Below, piece after piece: positions 1-9,734 of a stretch of DNA of 64,000 nucleotides (the first letter of the stretch is position 1; every line of letters starts with the position of its first letter). Both the position numbers and the translations under genes were made by a program. A model generated the notes under the pieces. It was not told the origin of the DNA, ran no database searches, and worked only from the letters and a program-made list of their open reading frames with translations. This DNA comes from Nephrocerus scutellatus (lineage: Eukaryota; Arthropoda; Insecta; Diptera; Pipunculidae), in assembly GCA_947095585.1 (NCBI GenBank), contig OX352763.1:25655462-25719461 (forward strand), given 5' to 3'.

Positions 1-456
1 TTACCAATCCACAGTGCCTAACGATTTGTTATGTTAAAAACTTATTATGGAACATAAAGAACTATAAACATAAACAATGACCAAACTAATTACAATTTAT
101 TTTGAAAATAACAAACAAACTTGTGAACAATTAACAGTGGAGTTTGGCAAATATAAAAGTTTATTTTTACCATAGTTGAATAATTGAATTTAGCTGATCT
201 AAATAAAAATAAGTTACCATTTCACAAAAAAACGCAGCATATAAAAATTTGGAGTGGAATGCATTCAACAATTAAACTTTAAAGTTCTTTTTATAAATAA
301 CCAATAACATTCTTTATTTCCTACCAAAAAGTATTTGATATTAAAAAAATTCGAAACTTTTGGGCACATACTACTCTTTTGAGTTAGTTATTAAATGAAA
401 AGCAAAATTGAAGAGCATCATAAATATAAAATCTCTTCTCGTTCACTGCTCTGTAT
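1..456. other. AT-rich 3' flank of Vps29
   Basis: No open reading frame or repeat is recognised. This is the downstream side of the minus-strand Vps29 gene. A TTTATT near 313-320 would be an AATAAA polyadenylation signal on the minus strand, but in DNA this AT-rich such hexamers occur by chance. Confidence 0.5.
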
Positions 457-1005
457 TTAGCTTTTTTTGTATTCTATTCTTTCAACTTTAACCTCATCAC
501 CAATTAGTTGATACACATAAGTTACAACAGTAGTACTTTGAATATCCATTAGAACAAATGATGGTGTGACTGATGTATCCAGCGGGTTAAATGCACCAGT
601 TGCTGATCCAGGATTAATATAGAACTTATTTCCATGTTCGTATGCTTCAAATTTATGCGTATGACCAGATATTAGAATGTCGACGTCAAGTTGCCGTTGA
701 ATTAATGCCAAAGCTTCTGGGTCCCCTCGTGGAACAACTTGATGCCCGTGTGATAGTCCAATCCGAAATTGTCCAACTGTGACAACTTTTTGCTCTGGAT
801 AATTAAGATTCTCATCGAAATCTCCACGGACGATATGTACATCATTAGCCAAAGTCTTCAAATAGTCGAATGATTCCTTTGTACACAAATTACCGGTGCA
901 CAGAATATGGTGAATTCGTCCTGGTACTAGGAGCTTCTTGAATTTCGCTGGAAGGCTACTGCATCGATGTGGTATATGTAAATCGCCTAAAACTAATACC
1001 AACAT
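457..1005 (-). CDS. Vps29: Vps29, retromer subunit
   Basis: A single-exon gene of 182 aa, the usual length of Vps29. It is a subunit of the retromer cargo-recognition trimer with Vps35 and Vps26, which recycles membrane proteins from endosomes to the trans-Golgi or plasma membrane on the cytosolic face of endosomes. The protein has the metallophosphoesterase fold. Visible motifs are GDLH at residues 7-10, GNLC at 38-41, GDFDEN at 61-66, HGHQ at 86-89 and SGHTH at 113-117. It runs from [10 protein letters not shown] to the family ending VERIEYKKS with no gap. Known for the family: it acts as a scaffold and has little or no phosphatase activity. The start is the only ATG that gives the conserved N-terminus. 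The next gene on this strand lies about 2.4 kb upstream, so this is an independent transcript. Confidence 0.97.
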   Translation of the reverse strand: MLVLVLGDLHIPHRCSSLPAKFKKLLVPGRIHHILCTGNLCTKESFDYLKTLANDVHIVRGDFDENLNYPEQKVVTVGQFRIGLSHGHQVVPRGDPEALALIQRQLDVDILISGHTHKFEAYEHGNKFYINPGSATGAFNPLDTSVTPSFVLMDIQSTTVVTYVYQLIGDEVKVERIEYKKS

Positions 1006-1257
1006 TTTCTTAAATTTTCAAAAAACACCAACAATATAAATATATATTAAATGTTTATCACTTGCGTTTATTACACAAAACCCAATCAAAGAAAAAGAAC
1101 ACAGAATCCAGAATCAGAGGCGTATCAGCATTGCGATTGCAGTGACAGCTGATAGTGTGACAGTTGCACACTTTATGCTGTAAAAGGTAGTTACTATGTT
1201 CTCACAATGAAATCGTTTTCAAAGTTGGAAACTTGGGGTGAACCTAGAGAAACATTT

Positions 1258-1546
1258 GCTATATTGCTTTCAACAAAATGAGTTAGGTACTTTTTGTGGT
1301 TAACGGCTGATCAAAGCAACAACAAAAACTAACCAAATTTTGGTGAATTTTTTGTTTCATGTTTTGTTTGCCAACTTATCCATAAATAATTTTTAAAAGT
1401 CGACTCTGGTGGTGGGAATTATAAATAAAAATTTGGTTAAATATTTCTTAACCACAAATTTTTTTTGGTTAACGCTAAACCATTTTCTGGTCTATCCAAT
1501 GTGTTTGTTGTTGTAATTTTTATTTTTTTGTTGAAAGCAATATAGC
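1258..1546. mobile_element. 289-bp MITE with 21-bp perfect TIRs
   Basis: The left end GCTATATTGCTTTCAACAAA (1258 onward) recurs as an exact reverse complement at 1526-1546. The interior carries a second, looser inversion: TGTGGTTAACG near 1308 against TTAACCACA near 1450. There is no coding capacity. No clear target-site duplication is visible. It lies about 250 bp upstream of the Vps29 start. Superfamily not assigned. Confidence 0.7.
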
Positions 1547-1559
1547 AATTGAAACGGTT

Positions 1560-2080
1560 TTGAGTTGAGTCATACGAGTAATCGTAATTTCGACTGAATT
1601 GTTGGTGTTTTAGACGAACACCTATTTGGAGTAATTAAAATTATAATTTTTGTATGAAATCAAACGCGTAATTATGACTAGTAGAAGCCGATATATATGA
1701 GTCACACGCGGAAATTCCGAATTTGACATAAAACGTTATTTTGTTTATTATTTGTATTCTATTCCTTTTTTGGTTATTATTTAATTTCTTCGGAATGTTT
1801 AGAACGTATTCTTTTTATACTACATCGATATGTAGAATAAACAGAATATTCTTTGGGCACGTAATGATATTCTTGTTCCTTCTATTCTTTCTGTAGAATG
1901 AATTAAAGAAAACACTCGGAATGAGTACTTGATTGAAGACCTGCTTGATTTCTCGTACTGCCAAATGGTTCCGCTAGAATTTTGAAAGGAAATTATTCCA
2001 AACATGCCTATGTTTAATTTCAATTCAAAATGAGTTTGTCTTTAATTTTATCTAAAGCGTTCAGAAGTCTCGCTGCTGGC
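1560..2080. other. Non-coding stretch, nothing recognised
   Basis: AT-rich sequence with short, chance-level reading frames on both strands. No RNA gene or repeat boundary is seen. Confidence 0.4.
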
Positions 2081-2293
2081 TTAAACAATTGTTTCTTCCG
2101 TATACAATATAGCACCTGGCTCTTCTATTAGGGGATCCGTAGTCCGAAATTCATTAGAAAACAACGTTGAACCTAAAATAGAGCCTTGTGTTACGCCACA
2201 TAAAATTGGAATTATTCCTGACCTTTTATTTATATAAATAAAAATAAAATGAATTTTGCGGTTGTTGCGGTTAAGGAAACTCACGTTTACCAA
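2081..2293 (-). pseudogene. Relic of a non-LTR reverse transcriptase
   Basis: A 70-aa frame on the minus strand keeps two reverse transcriptase landmarks in the right order. The first is VTQGSILGSTLF, which corresponds to the (V)PQGSxLGPxLF block. The second, about 25 residues later, is ILYTEETIV, which corresponds to the YADDTxI/V active-site block. The catalytic aspartates have been lost (ADD reads TEE), so it cannot be active. No flanking endonuclease or RNase H is recognisable. The clade is uncertain. Confidence 0.6.
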
Positions 2294-2600
2294 CCGATTT
2301 TTATGAAATTTTCAATGTATATCATTGGCAGGTGGAGCATGGTTACAGGCTATAGTATACCCTCCTTCCCCCTTCTGGGGGTGGGAAATGTAGAAATTTA
2401 ATATCAGCCACAGCCAAATTTACAAACCTATTTTTATGAAATTTCAGTGTACATTATTGGCGGCTGAGAGAAGGTTAGAGGCTTTAGAACACCCTCCCTA
2501 AGGGAGGAAAGGAATATATAAATATCAGCCCATTTACAAACCAATTTTTATGAAATTTTCAATGTAAATGATTGGAAAGTAGTGAAAGGATATAGTACAC
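2286..2600. repeat. Three degenerate tandem units of about 115-135 bp
   Basis: Units begin TTTACNAACCNATTTTTATG at about 2286, 2419 and 2533 (spacing 133 and 114 bp). Each continues with AAATTTCAGTGTA-like sequence, an ATTGG block and a C/G-rich CCCTCC...GGGG patch. The array overlaps the end of the reverse transcriptase relic. Its mobile-element origin is an inference. Confidence 0.7.
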
Positions 2601-2609
2601 ACCCATCCT

Positions 2610-3359
2610 GGGGGTTCACGCGTACGGGTAGTGAAGTGCCCGGGATCAGCTGGGTTTTTTTTATAAAAACTTTGGTGTTTCTATATGACAAATAACTTTC
2701 AATTATTTTTATTAAATAGGAAAATGCAGTTGGTGAAGTTTGAAGAAAAGATCTTTTGTGCCCCACTTAATCAAAACGCCTTCGCAAAATCCAGTTGGAT
2801 ATACCATCTGCTTTCGGCGATTTGTTTTTTGGCTGAGCCTTAATTCTTCAACGTCACCTGCACTAGAAAGGCAGATGGGTTATCTGGACTAGTTAGTAGG
2901 AGAAAAAACGATTATGCTGCTTCTAGCGTTGCTAAAAAAGATATTGACGAAATGCTCGACAATTTTATGTTCAAATGAATGTTTAATAAAGGAAGTTTTT
3001 CAGAGTATATACATAGCTGCAAAGAAATCTTGAAAGGCAGTCAGCTTAGCATCAGTATTGTTAAAATCTTGGTTATTGAACGAAAGTGTGCAATATATAA
3101 CATCAGTACCAAAGAAATGTCTACCCGATATTCCTTTAAAGATGCAGGAGAAGGGTTTATTCCTTTGAGTCTTTTTGCAAAGGCTTTATTGAAAACTATT
3201 CTCACTATTCTCTCAAAAATACAAATTTTTTTAAAACGGGAAAGATAATAATTTGAACATCGATTATATTTCTTATAGCAAGTTGTATATGTAAATTGTA
3301 TTTGACAAAATTCGCACATAAAATTTTATTTGTAAAAAAAAAACATTTTATTTAAATAT
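2610..3359. other. Non-coding stretch before the UPF0488 gene
   Basis: Two overlapping frames on opposite strands (2979-3248 and 3041-3319) show no family features, and their codon content is that of AT-rich background. The part nearest 3359 is the 3' flank of the minus-strand UPF0488 gene. Confidence 0.4.
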
Positions 3360-4115
3360 TTAGCTCTTAATAGATAGCGAATTCATGTCCAGATCTGCGT
3401 TTATTTCATCAACATTAAAATTAAATTTAAACTCTCTCTCCGATGATAAAATAACCTTCAAATCTTTTTCTAAATTTACTGATAAATTGTTATTTTGCGT
3501 AGAATTTTCATCCAAACTAGTGGCTGGTAAAACATCAACAGAGTCTCCATCCCCCGATTCCGGATCCTCAAAGTTAAAACGAAACTTCTTGCCCGACGTA
3601 AGTATAGCACATTTTTTAACAAAACTCGACTTTTTCGTTGCATCGGCGTATGGGGTAAATTTAACTTGCTTTGCGCCTGTGTTTATTATTGTAGTTTTAA
3701 GTAATTTTTTACTTTTTTGTTTTCAAATTAATAATAAAAAGTTTACCAAGTGCTAATTTTTTCTCTTCATCTTTCATTTTGGACCTATAATCACCGAAAG
3801 CTGATTTCATTACTTGTCGTTTTTTTACTAGTGGAGCATTGTTGCTTTTCAAGGTTTTTAAATTTTTGCGCGCATCTTCCTCTGGAGTGATATTTTATGA
3901 TTTTTTAATTCATAATAAATGGAAAAAATTATTTTAGTACCAAGTTTTTTGCTCAACTTTCCCGATCTTAAAGCATTTTCCAGCTGGTGCACGCACCAGC
4001 ACAGTTCCAACTCCATTTGACAGTTAGCCTCTTTTGTTTCATCACCGGGAGGTTTGTTTGGTGCAACAATGGGCGGAGGTTTCTTTAGCGATTTAGCAGC
4101 TTTTAATTTGTTCAT
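3360..4115 (-). CDS. UPF0488 (CG14286 / C8orf33-like) protein
   Basis: Spliced by eye into three coding exons: 4115-3941, 3881-3747 and 3676-3360 (175 + 135 + 317 = 627 nt, 208 aa). The introns are 59 and 70 nt with GT/AG ends, and both fall in phase 1. The family signature runs across exons 1-2: ELELCWCVHQLENALRSGKL, then KTLKSNNAPLVKKRQVMK and FGDYRSKM. The N-terminus is lysine/proline-rich (KSLKKPPPI). The C-terminal third is acidic and serine-rich, with repeated KFRFNFEDPES and EFKFNFNVDE-like stretches. Known: UPF0488 is a conserved animal family without an established biochemical role, so I assign none. The plus-strand frame at 3385-3756 is the antisense shadow of exon 3. Confidence 0.9.
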
Positions 4116-4119
4116 TTGA

Positions 4120-6790
4120 GCGTTTTCTTAGATTCGTTCTTGAGTTATATCAACTTCAGTGTACATACTTATTATTATTATAAATCTACTAAACTGAACC
4201 GTAAGCTTAAGTTTTTTTTTGGTTCGGTTCGGAATGTAATGTTTTGACGTTTCCTCATTTTCCTCTTTCGCGCACATTGCGATGAAGAAAAAAAACAAGT
4301 CATCGATAACACCGATACCTTAATTAATACGTTTATATGCGGGGTTGAGAGTTTGAGTTAAAATCGTGTAGAATTTTTGAATTTCAGCACATTGGTAAAT
4401 GTTATGTTTTTGTGTCCAGGCAGAAATTTTTACGGCTTCACTTTCAACGTAAAAACCAAATAAAAATTTTCGTCAAAAGTGAAAACCTTTGGAATTAACC
4501 ACGGTAATGGCAGTAGAAAAAAAAAGACGCAAAAAAAGTTTCAAAAGTTTGGTCATATATTACAATAAAACATCTATATTAAACTTGGCATTATGTTTAC
4601 ACTACCGAATCGAATCCAAACGTATTTTCCTTTTTTATTTTTTATAATGTACACACACGCTAAAGGGATTTGCACCCTTATAATGCTTAGCACAGCGTAG
4701 GTGTTAGGAAATGAGGGAGACGAAAAGATGAGATGTCTAATATCTATGCACGTGTGTTTTAAATGACTGCAGATCATATAAATGCGGAAACACAGAATCA
4801 TTCGAATATAGGCCTAATGGTAGACCCATGGGCTTGGGTTGAGGCACGGGTATTACAGATTAGTTCGAGTATGGGCGGGATGCATCTGGTTATCTGAAAA
4901 AGCGATAAAACAGTGACACGCAGAAAACTTTCCTAAGATGCTCAAGCGGTTCAATTGTTTACGATTCGATCTGTCTAGTAGATGCAATGTAGTCTTTATG
5001 GCACCTGCCCAGAATTGTGATGTATTTAAGGTGACTTCACAATAATGACTGTAAAAGATGTCAGGTAGATAATAAATATAATGTAAAGCACTTATATTTT
5101 GTTCAAAATAACAATATGTGACGCTTGTGTTTATTTATTTTTTTTAAGTGGTAGCTGACACATATAAAACACAAGACATTAGTTCGTCTATCGAACACCA
5201 GGTTGCGCTTTCTAAATTGTATACACCAACTTAAATAGTAGTTAGTTCGTAGTAGCCAGTTTGTTGCACATTAACGTATTAATAAGTGAGACTCGCGAAC
5301 ATGTCCATCGTTTGAGCCCAGCTATTTCGGTGTATGTTTAAAAAACTAGAGCAACTTTTCAAAAAGTTTCGATAGTTTTCAAAAATGCTCTAGAGCAAAA
5401 AAAGAAACATTTTTCCCGGCTAAACTACGGTACAGCGATTAAGGGGTCAGGAGTTTCAGTTTCTTCTGAAAGCCCTTATTGAGCAGACCTCGAAAACCAC
5501 CATCTTGTTTGGGGGAGACGCCTTCTTTATGAGGTAGGAGCTATTTAAGTTTTTTCTTCTGGAAAATTTATTATTTCGAGTGGTTTGAAGGAGGTTTGGG
5601 GGTTAATTGGTAACATATGAAGACTAAAAAAAATATTATGGGCACTGTAAAACACATAGTAATATATATTTATATTTAGATAGGAGCTTTTCCTTTTAAA
5701 TAGCTGCATCATTGTATATCATGTAATTATGTATGAAAAAAAAACTCAATTATATGATATATTATATGAAATACCACATGAACCAAATACAACTTGATCA
5801 AAATTCCGTTCAAATTAGACCACGCCCATAAAAATAGTAAGACTGTGTAGAACTAATTTTCGCCTTTTATTTGATACTAATATTTAGGCCCGCCCACTAC
5901 TGAAGTTTCATGAGAAAGTCGGTTTTTGGCTCTAACTATGTCGAGGGGGTTGCACTGAACCTTTTACATGATACCAATTAACCCTCTAACAACTATCAAA
6001 CCACTGAGAAATATTAATTTTTCAACAAAAAAAACTCAAAACTTTAGAAGCCCCTCCTTCCGAAAAGGGGCGCTGCCCCCAAGTCCTGTTAACATATTAA
6101 ACAAACCAGTGGGAGGTGGGGGTGTGTCAGGGCGAGTGGCAGATAGTGAAAATTCCGTTAACAGCTATACCGTATATTCGCCTAAAAATGTATCAAGTTT
6201 AAAATTCGCAATATCCTTTATGAATAGAAATTTACTTATCCCAATGCACTGGAGCGTTGTTATAAAAAATTATTTTCTAGCTGGTTTCGATTAATTATTC
6301 GTGTATTTACTTAATGCATTTAAGACTATTAGTATTACATTTGCAATTTTTGTTATATTTAGTTTTATTTTTATTCTTATTATTGTATGATTAAATTATG
6401 TTATTATTATTATTATATTTTTATAATACATTTTAATTTGCACTTAATTAATTACATAGAACTGAGCAGCATTGTACTTAACTTGAAAAAGTCATTGTGT
6501 TGATTGAAATGAATTTAATTAAATTAAATCTTTATTATGGGATAATAAATATTTAAAAATTGATTTTTATTACACAAAGAATTAATATTCTATGCTTCGT
6601 ACGGTCTTAGTCTTGCATGATTCAACCTTTAGAATGATTATTATTGAATCACAATAAAACATGGAATACATTTTAAGTGTAATGCCAACCTTAACAATTT
6701 AGTCGATATTTTTGAGAAGTTATCGCTGAATACAAAATTTTAATCGGCTTCCTTATTTCCTCTGGGCTCTAGTCAAACAAAACTCAAAAT
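4120..6790. other. Intergenic stretch with repeat fragments
   Basis: No gene is supported. At 4325-4425 lies a solo fragment (ACGTTTATATGCGGGG...) of the TIR family described at 15561-16714. At 4662-4692 a block around TTTGCACCCTTATAATGCTTAG recurs inverted near 45035-45065. At 5880-6150 a G/C-richer patch (GCCCGCCCAC, AAGGGGCGCTGCCCCC) interrupts the AT-rich DNA and gives a chance 108-aa frame; it looks like part of an old repeat but is not identified. 6300-6790 is plain AT-rich sequence leading to the RpL30 promoter. Confidence 0.45.
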
Positions 6791-6793
6791 ACG

Positions 6794-6825
6794 TGTTCTT
6801 TTTAACTTTATCCTGCAAGGGAGGT
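6794..6825 (+). promoter_or_regulatory. Candidate TCT initiator and 5' UTR exon of RpL30
   Basis: The pyrimidine tract TTCTTTTTAAC (C at 6798) matches the TCT initiator used by Drosophila ribosomal-protein genes (YYC+1TTTYY). A possible donor GAG|GTGGGTG at 6824 would close a 26-nt non-coding exon. It would join the acceptor TTTTTCAG at 6960, two bases before the ATG. The acceptor is seen directly; the start site and donor are inferred. Confidence 0.4.
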
Positions 6826-6961
6826 GGGTGCACAGAATTTTCTTCTTTTTAATTTTCGCTTCCTCAGTTTTACAGTTCGAAAATATTTTAACTCAACTCT
6901 TTTTATTTTAATAGATTTACAATCGCTGTTTTTTTAAAAGCAAATAAAAACATTTTTCAGA

Positions 6962-7852
6962 ATGGTTGCTGCCAAGAAACAGGTATATTGTCTCGTCACG
7001 TGCTTAATTGTTATCGTTTTTAACCACAATTTTTTTTTTGTACATTTCTTAGAAAAAGGCTTTGGAAAGCACAAATTCCCGTCTTGCTTTGGTTATGAAA
7101 TCAGGCAAATACTGTCTCGGTTATAAGCAAACACTTAAAACTTTAAGACAAGGCAAAGCTAAGTTGGTATTAATTGCAAGCAACACTCCAGCCTTGAGGT
7201 GAGCGACTGCGACAGACTATTAAGAAGTAGTTTTCCATTGCTTCGATGATATTACATGACAATCCTTGCACATAAAATCGGCTTTTGGAACCATATGGAG
7301 TCTTAGCGACTGAGAAGTATGCTTCCATGGTTGGTTATTGAAAACGAAATATACGTTTGCGTTGATAAAACTAACGCTTAATACAATGGAAACTATGGAG
7401 TAGTCTTGGTCTCAGTTTCTAAAGAGTACTCGGCTTAAGACATCCGCATGGTTCCAAGGCTTTGTTGAATGGGCTTGAATTTGTAAGTGATGCATCAAAT
7501 TTCTAAATTTATTTTTTGTTGTGTACAAATGATGAATGTATATTTAACAGACTTCACAATGGCGAAATTTATTTTATACTAGAGACTCTTTCTGAAAACA
7601 CATGAAACGATTATTTTTTCTTATATTACAATGCAAAATCAATTGTCTTTAAACCACAAAATAAATTTTTATTTATTTCGCAGGAAATCTGAAATTGAGT
7701 ACTACGCTATGTTGGCTAAAACTGAGGTTCAGCACTACAGTGGAACTAATATTGAACTGGGCACCGCGTGTGGTAAATACTTCCGTGTGTGCACTTTGTC
7801 CGTCACAGACCCTGGAGATTCAGATATAATCCGTACTCTTCCAGACAACTAG
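6962..7852 (+). CDS. RpL30: 60S ribosomal protein L30 (eL30)
   Basis: Three coding exons: 6962-6982, 7053-7198 and 7684-7852 (21 + 146 + 169 = 336 nt, 111 aa). Introns of 70 and 485 nt have GT/AG ends. The protein begins [20 protein letters not shown], contains the L7Ae/eL30 RNA-binding core ([20 protein letters not shown], then [20 protein letters not shown]) and ends with [20 protein letters not shown] and a short tail. The length matches fly RpL30. It is a structural protein of the large ribosomal subunit near the subunit interface. An acceptor directly before the ATG shows a 5' UTR intron. The larger second intron holds two snoRNA-like hairpins (separate entry). An AATAAA lies at 7911. 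The next gene converges on it, with 82 bp between stop codons. Confidence 0.97.
7287..7455 (+). ncRNA. Two H/ACA-snoRNA-like hairpins in RpL30 intron 2
   Basis: Hairpin A: AACCAT (7289-7294) pairs with ATGGTT (7327-7332). It encloses unpaired flanks and an inner stem TCTTAG/CTGAGA, the lower-stem, pocket, upper-stem plan of an H/ACA guide. An ANANNA-type H box (AAACGA, 7342-7347) and an ACA at 7383-7385 follow. Hairpin B: AACTATG (7391-7397) pairs with CATGGTT (7447-7453), with inner stem GTCTT/AAGAC (7403-7407, 7437-7441). The two hairpins share related 5' arms. Introns of ribosomal-protein genes are classic snoRNA hosts. I see no ACA just after hairpin B and did not find the rRNA target, so this is a candidate only. 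Confidence 0.4.
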
Positions 7853-7907
7853 TTTTTTTTTGCTTGTTTTTGATTAAAACTTAGTTTTATAAAAAAATAA
7901 TTTTTAA

Positions 7908-7916
7908 TTTAATAAA
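7908..7916. terminator. Overlapping polyadenylation signals of two convergent genes
   Basis: AATAAA (7911-7916) serves RpL30 on the plus strand. TTTAAT (7908-7913) is ATTAAA on the minus strand, just past the stop of the zinc-finger gene. Both sit in the 82-bp gap between the two stop codons, so the two mRNAs would overlap or nearly overlap at their 3' ends. The hexamers are seen; their use is inferred. Confidence 0.5.
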
Positions 7917-7934
7917 ATGTATTTCAAATTTGGC

Positions 7935-9727
7935 CTATAAATGAATTTTCTTTTCCACTAATTCCATGTTTATGTTGGTGGCTAGAAGTCGCCTCTGCCT
8001 TTTTTCCTCGAACTCCTTGGGATGTGCCTTCTTTCGGTGGTGATGCATATTCGAGCTCACTTTAAATGTTTGGGGACAGTGAGGGCACTTGTATAGGTTT
8101 TGCCCGGTGTGTGTGCTCATATGTTCCTGTTGGTAGAAAATCATGAAATTTTTTTACACTGTCACAAAGTAATCTTAACATATTTATTACCCGTAACGTA
8201 ATAGCCATTTTGAATGCTTTTTCACAAATATTGCACTTGAACTTCCGCTCTGTGTTGTGTACATACTGTTTGTGCTTCAGTAAAGCACTTTCGGTGTGTG
8301 CCACCTTTCCGCATTCGTTGCAAACGTAGATCGTGCTTCGGTCGTGGTGCGAGAGTTTCACATGTCTTGCCAAACTGTATTTACTGTTCAACTGGGCATC
8401 ACACTGTAAGCATGGCCATTTCGGCTTGATGCCTTCGTGTTCAAGTAAGTGAGTTTGTAAAGCTTTTTTTCCACGTACCGATTTCCCGCATATGTCACAA
8501 ACCTTTTCGTACCTGTAGTTATGTACGTTGTCCGTGTGTAGCCTTAGTCGGCTCTCTAAAATAAATCTATGAAATAATATCGTTATTAAAACAGAATATA
8601 AGCTGTTGTGCAACCATACTCTTTTCCACATTCTTTGCATGCATAATCCTTGCTTCCCGTTGTGATATGGGTCTCTTTGTGGCGCTTTAAAACGTTTGTT
8701 CGTTGGAATTTTTTATGACATACATCACATTCCAGTGTTTTGCGAGCCTTCTCTTCGGCCGGATGTGAAAATCTCATATGAGAAACGAGACATCTTCGAT
8801 TGGCCATAACTTTACCACATTCCTTGCACTTAAAATGGTCAGGATCTAGATGCACATTTATGTGCTCCACTAAAATGCCTCGCTTTGAGAATGTTTTGTT
8901 GCAGCATATCACATATCCTTCCATCTGGTGCTCTAAACGGTAATGTAATTTCAACTTAGAGAAATTTACTAATGCTATTTGGCAAATATTGCACGACAAT
9001 TTTATATGCTTTGCAATCAAATTGTCTTTTTCTAAAGAATCTTGAGTTGCCAGTGAATCTTTCTTTTTACCGCATTCCCTGGATATTTTGCGATGGAGTT
9101 CAGCCTTTGTTTTTCCCTTGCTAAACATTCGTTGGCCATTTTTTAATTTTTTTTTAATATTCTTCTGGCTGATGGACACAACTGACTCCTTTGAGTCAGA
9201 TTCATTGTCAATACACTCACTGTTGTCATCCTGATTTGTATTCAAACTGGGTGACAATGAGGTTTTATTATTCACCTCTTGGTCATTGAATATATCGATC
9301 TTTACCGGATTTTGTTCTACGATTTCCTCTGCTTTAGGGACAACTTTAAACGTATCGACATCGCCTCCAATTTCGACTTCGTTTTTAATGTTTTCCTCAA
9401 ATTTAATAAAACATTCATAGTTATCTTGAGCCAATTGCACAGATAAAAAAAACTCATGGAAGTTTTCAATGCTTTTCCAACAACTTTGGCAAATAATACG
9501 GGGGTATTTATGATCTGAATTTGTTTTTATTGCTGACTCAATCTTCTCTGAAAGCTGTAAAAGAAAATTAATTTAGCAACTCTGGCTCTGTATTATCTAA
9601 CTGCATATATAATTACTTGAGTCGGAAAATACCGGACAGCTACGTTAAAGACTTGTGTGCAGTGACCAGTTCCGTCAAATAACTCACAAAAATCGTTGCA
9701 ATCGGTAATACAAAGTCGACAAAACAT
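7935..9727 (-). CDS. ZAD-domain C2H2 zinc-finger protein
   Basis: Four coding exons: 9727-9617, 9554-8620, 8566-8191 and 8126-7935 (111 + 935 + 376 + 192 = 1614 nt, 537 aa). The introns are 62, 53 and 64 nt. The N-terminus is a zinc-finger-associated domain with cysteine pairs C3-x2-C6 and C59-x2-C62 (CQSCW), used in insects for dimerisation. An acidic, serine-rich linker follows, with a basic patch (KNIKKKLKNGQR). About ten C2H2 fingers fill the C-terminal two thirds. Splice sites were fixed by finger geometry: donor GA|GTATGG at 8620 and acceptor CATAG at 8567 restore CGKEF...LRLH with exactly 12 residues between Cys and His; the donor after 8191 restores CEKAFKMAITLREH. It is probably a nuclear DNA-binding transcription or chromatin factor. 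I cannot name the ortholog. Confidence 0.92.
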
Positions 9728-9734
9728 TCTTTCT

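Noticed and set aside
3385..3756. 123-aa plus-strand reading frame
   Set aside because: It is antisense to exon 3 and part of intron 2 of the UPF0488 gene, whose spliced frame has family motifs.
5968..6294. 108-aa plus-strand frame with PPSP and GGGG stretches
   Set aside because: There are no motifs, and the composition change lies within a repeat-like GC patch. No splice or start context supports a gene.
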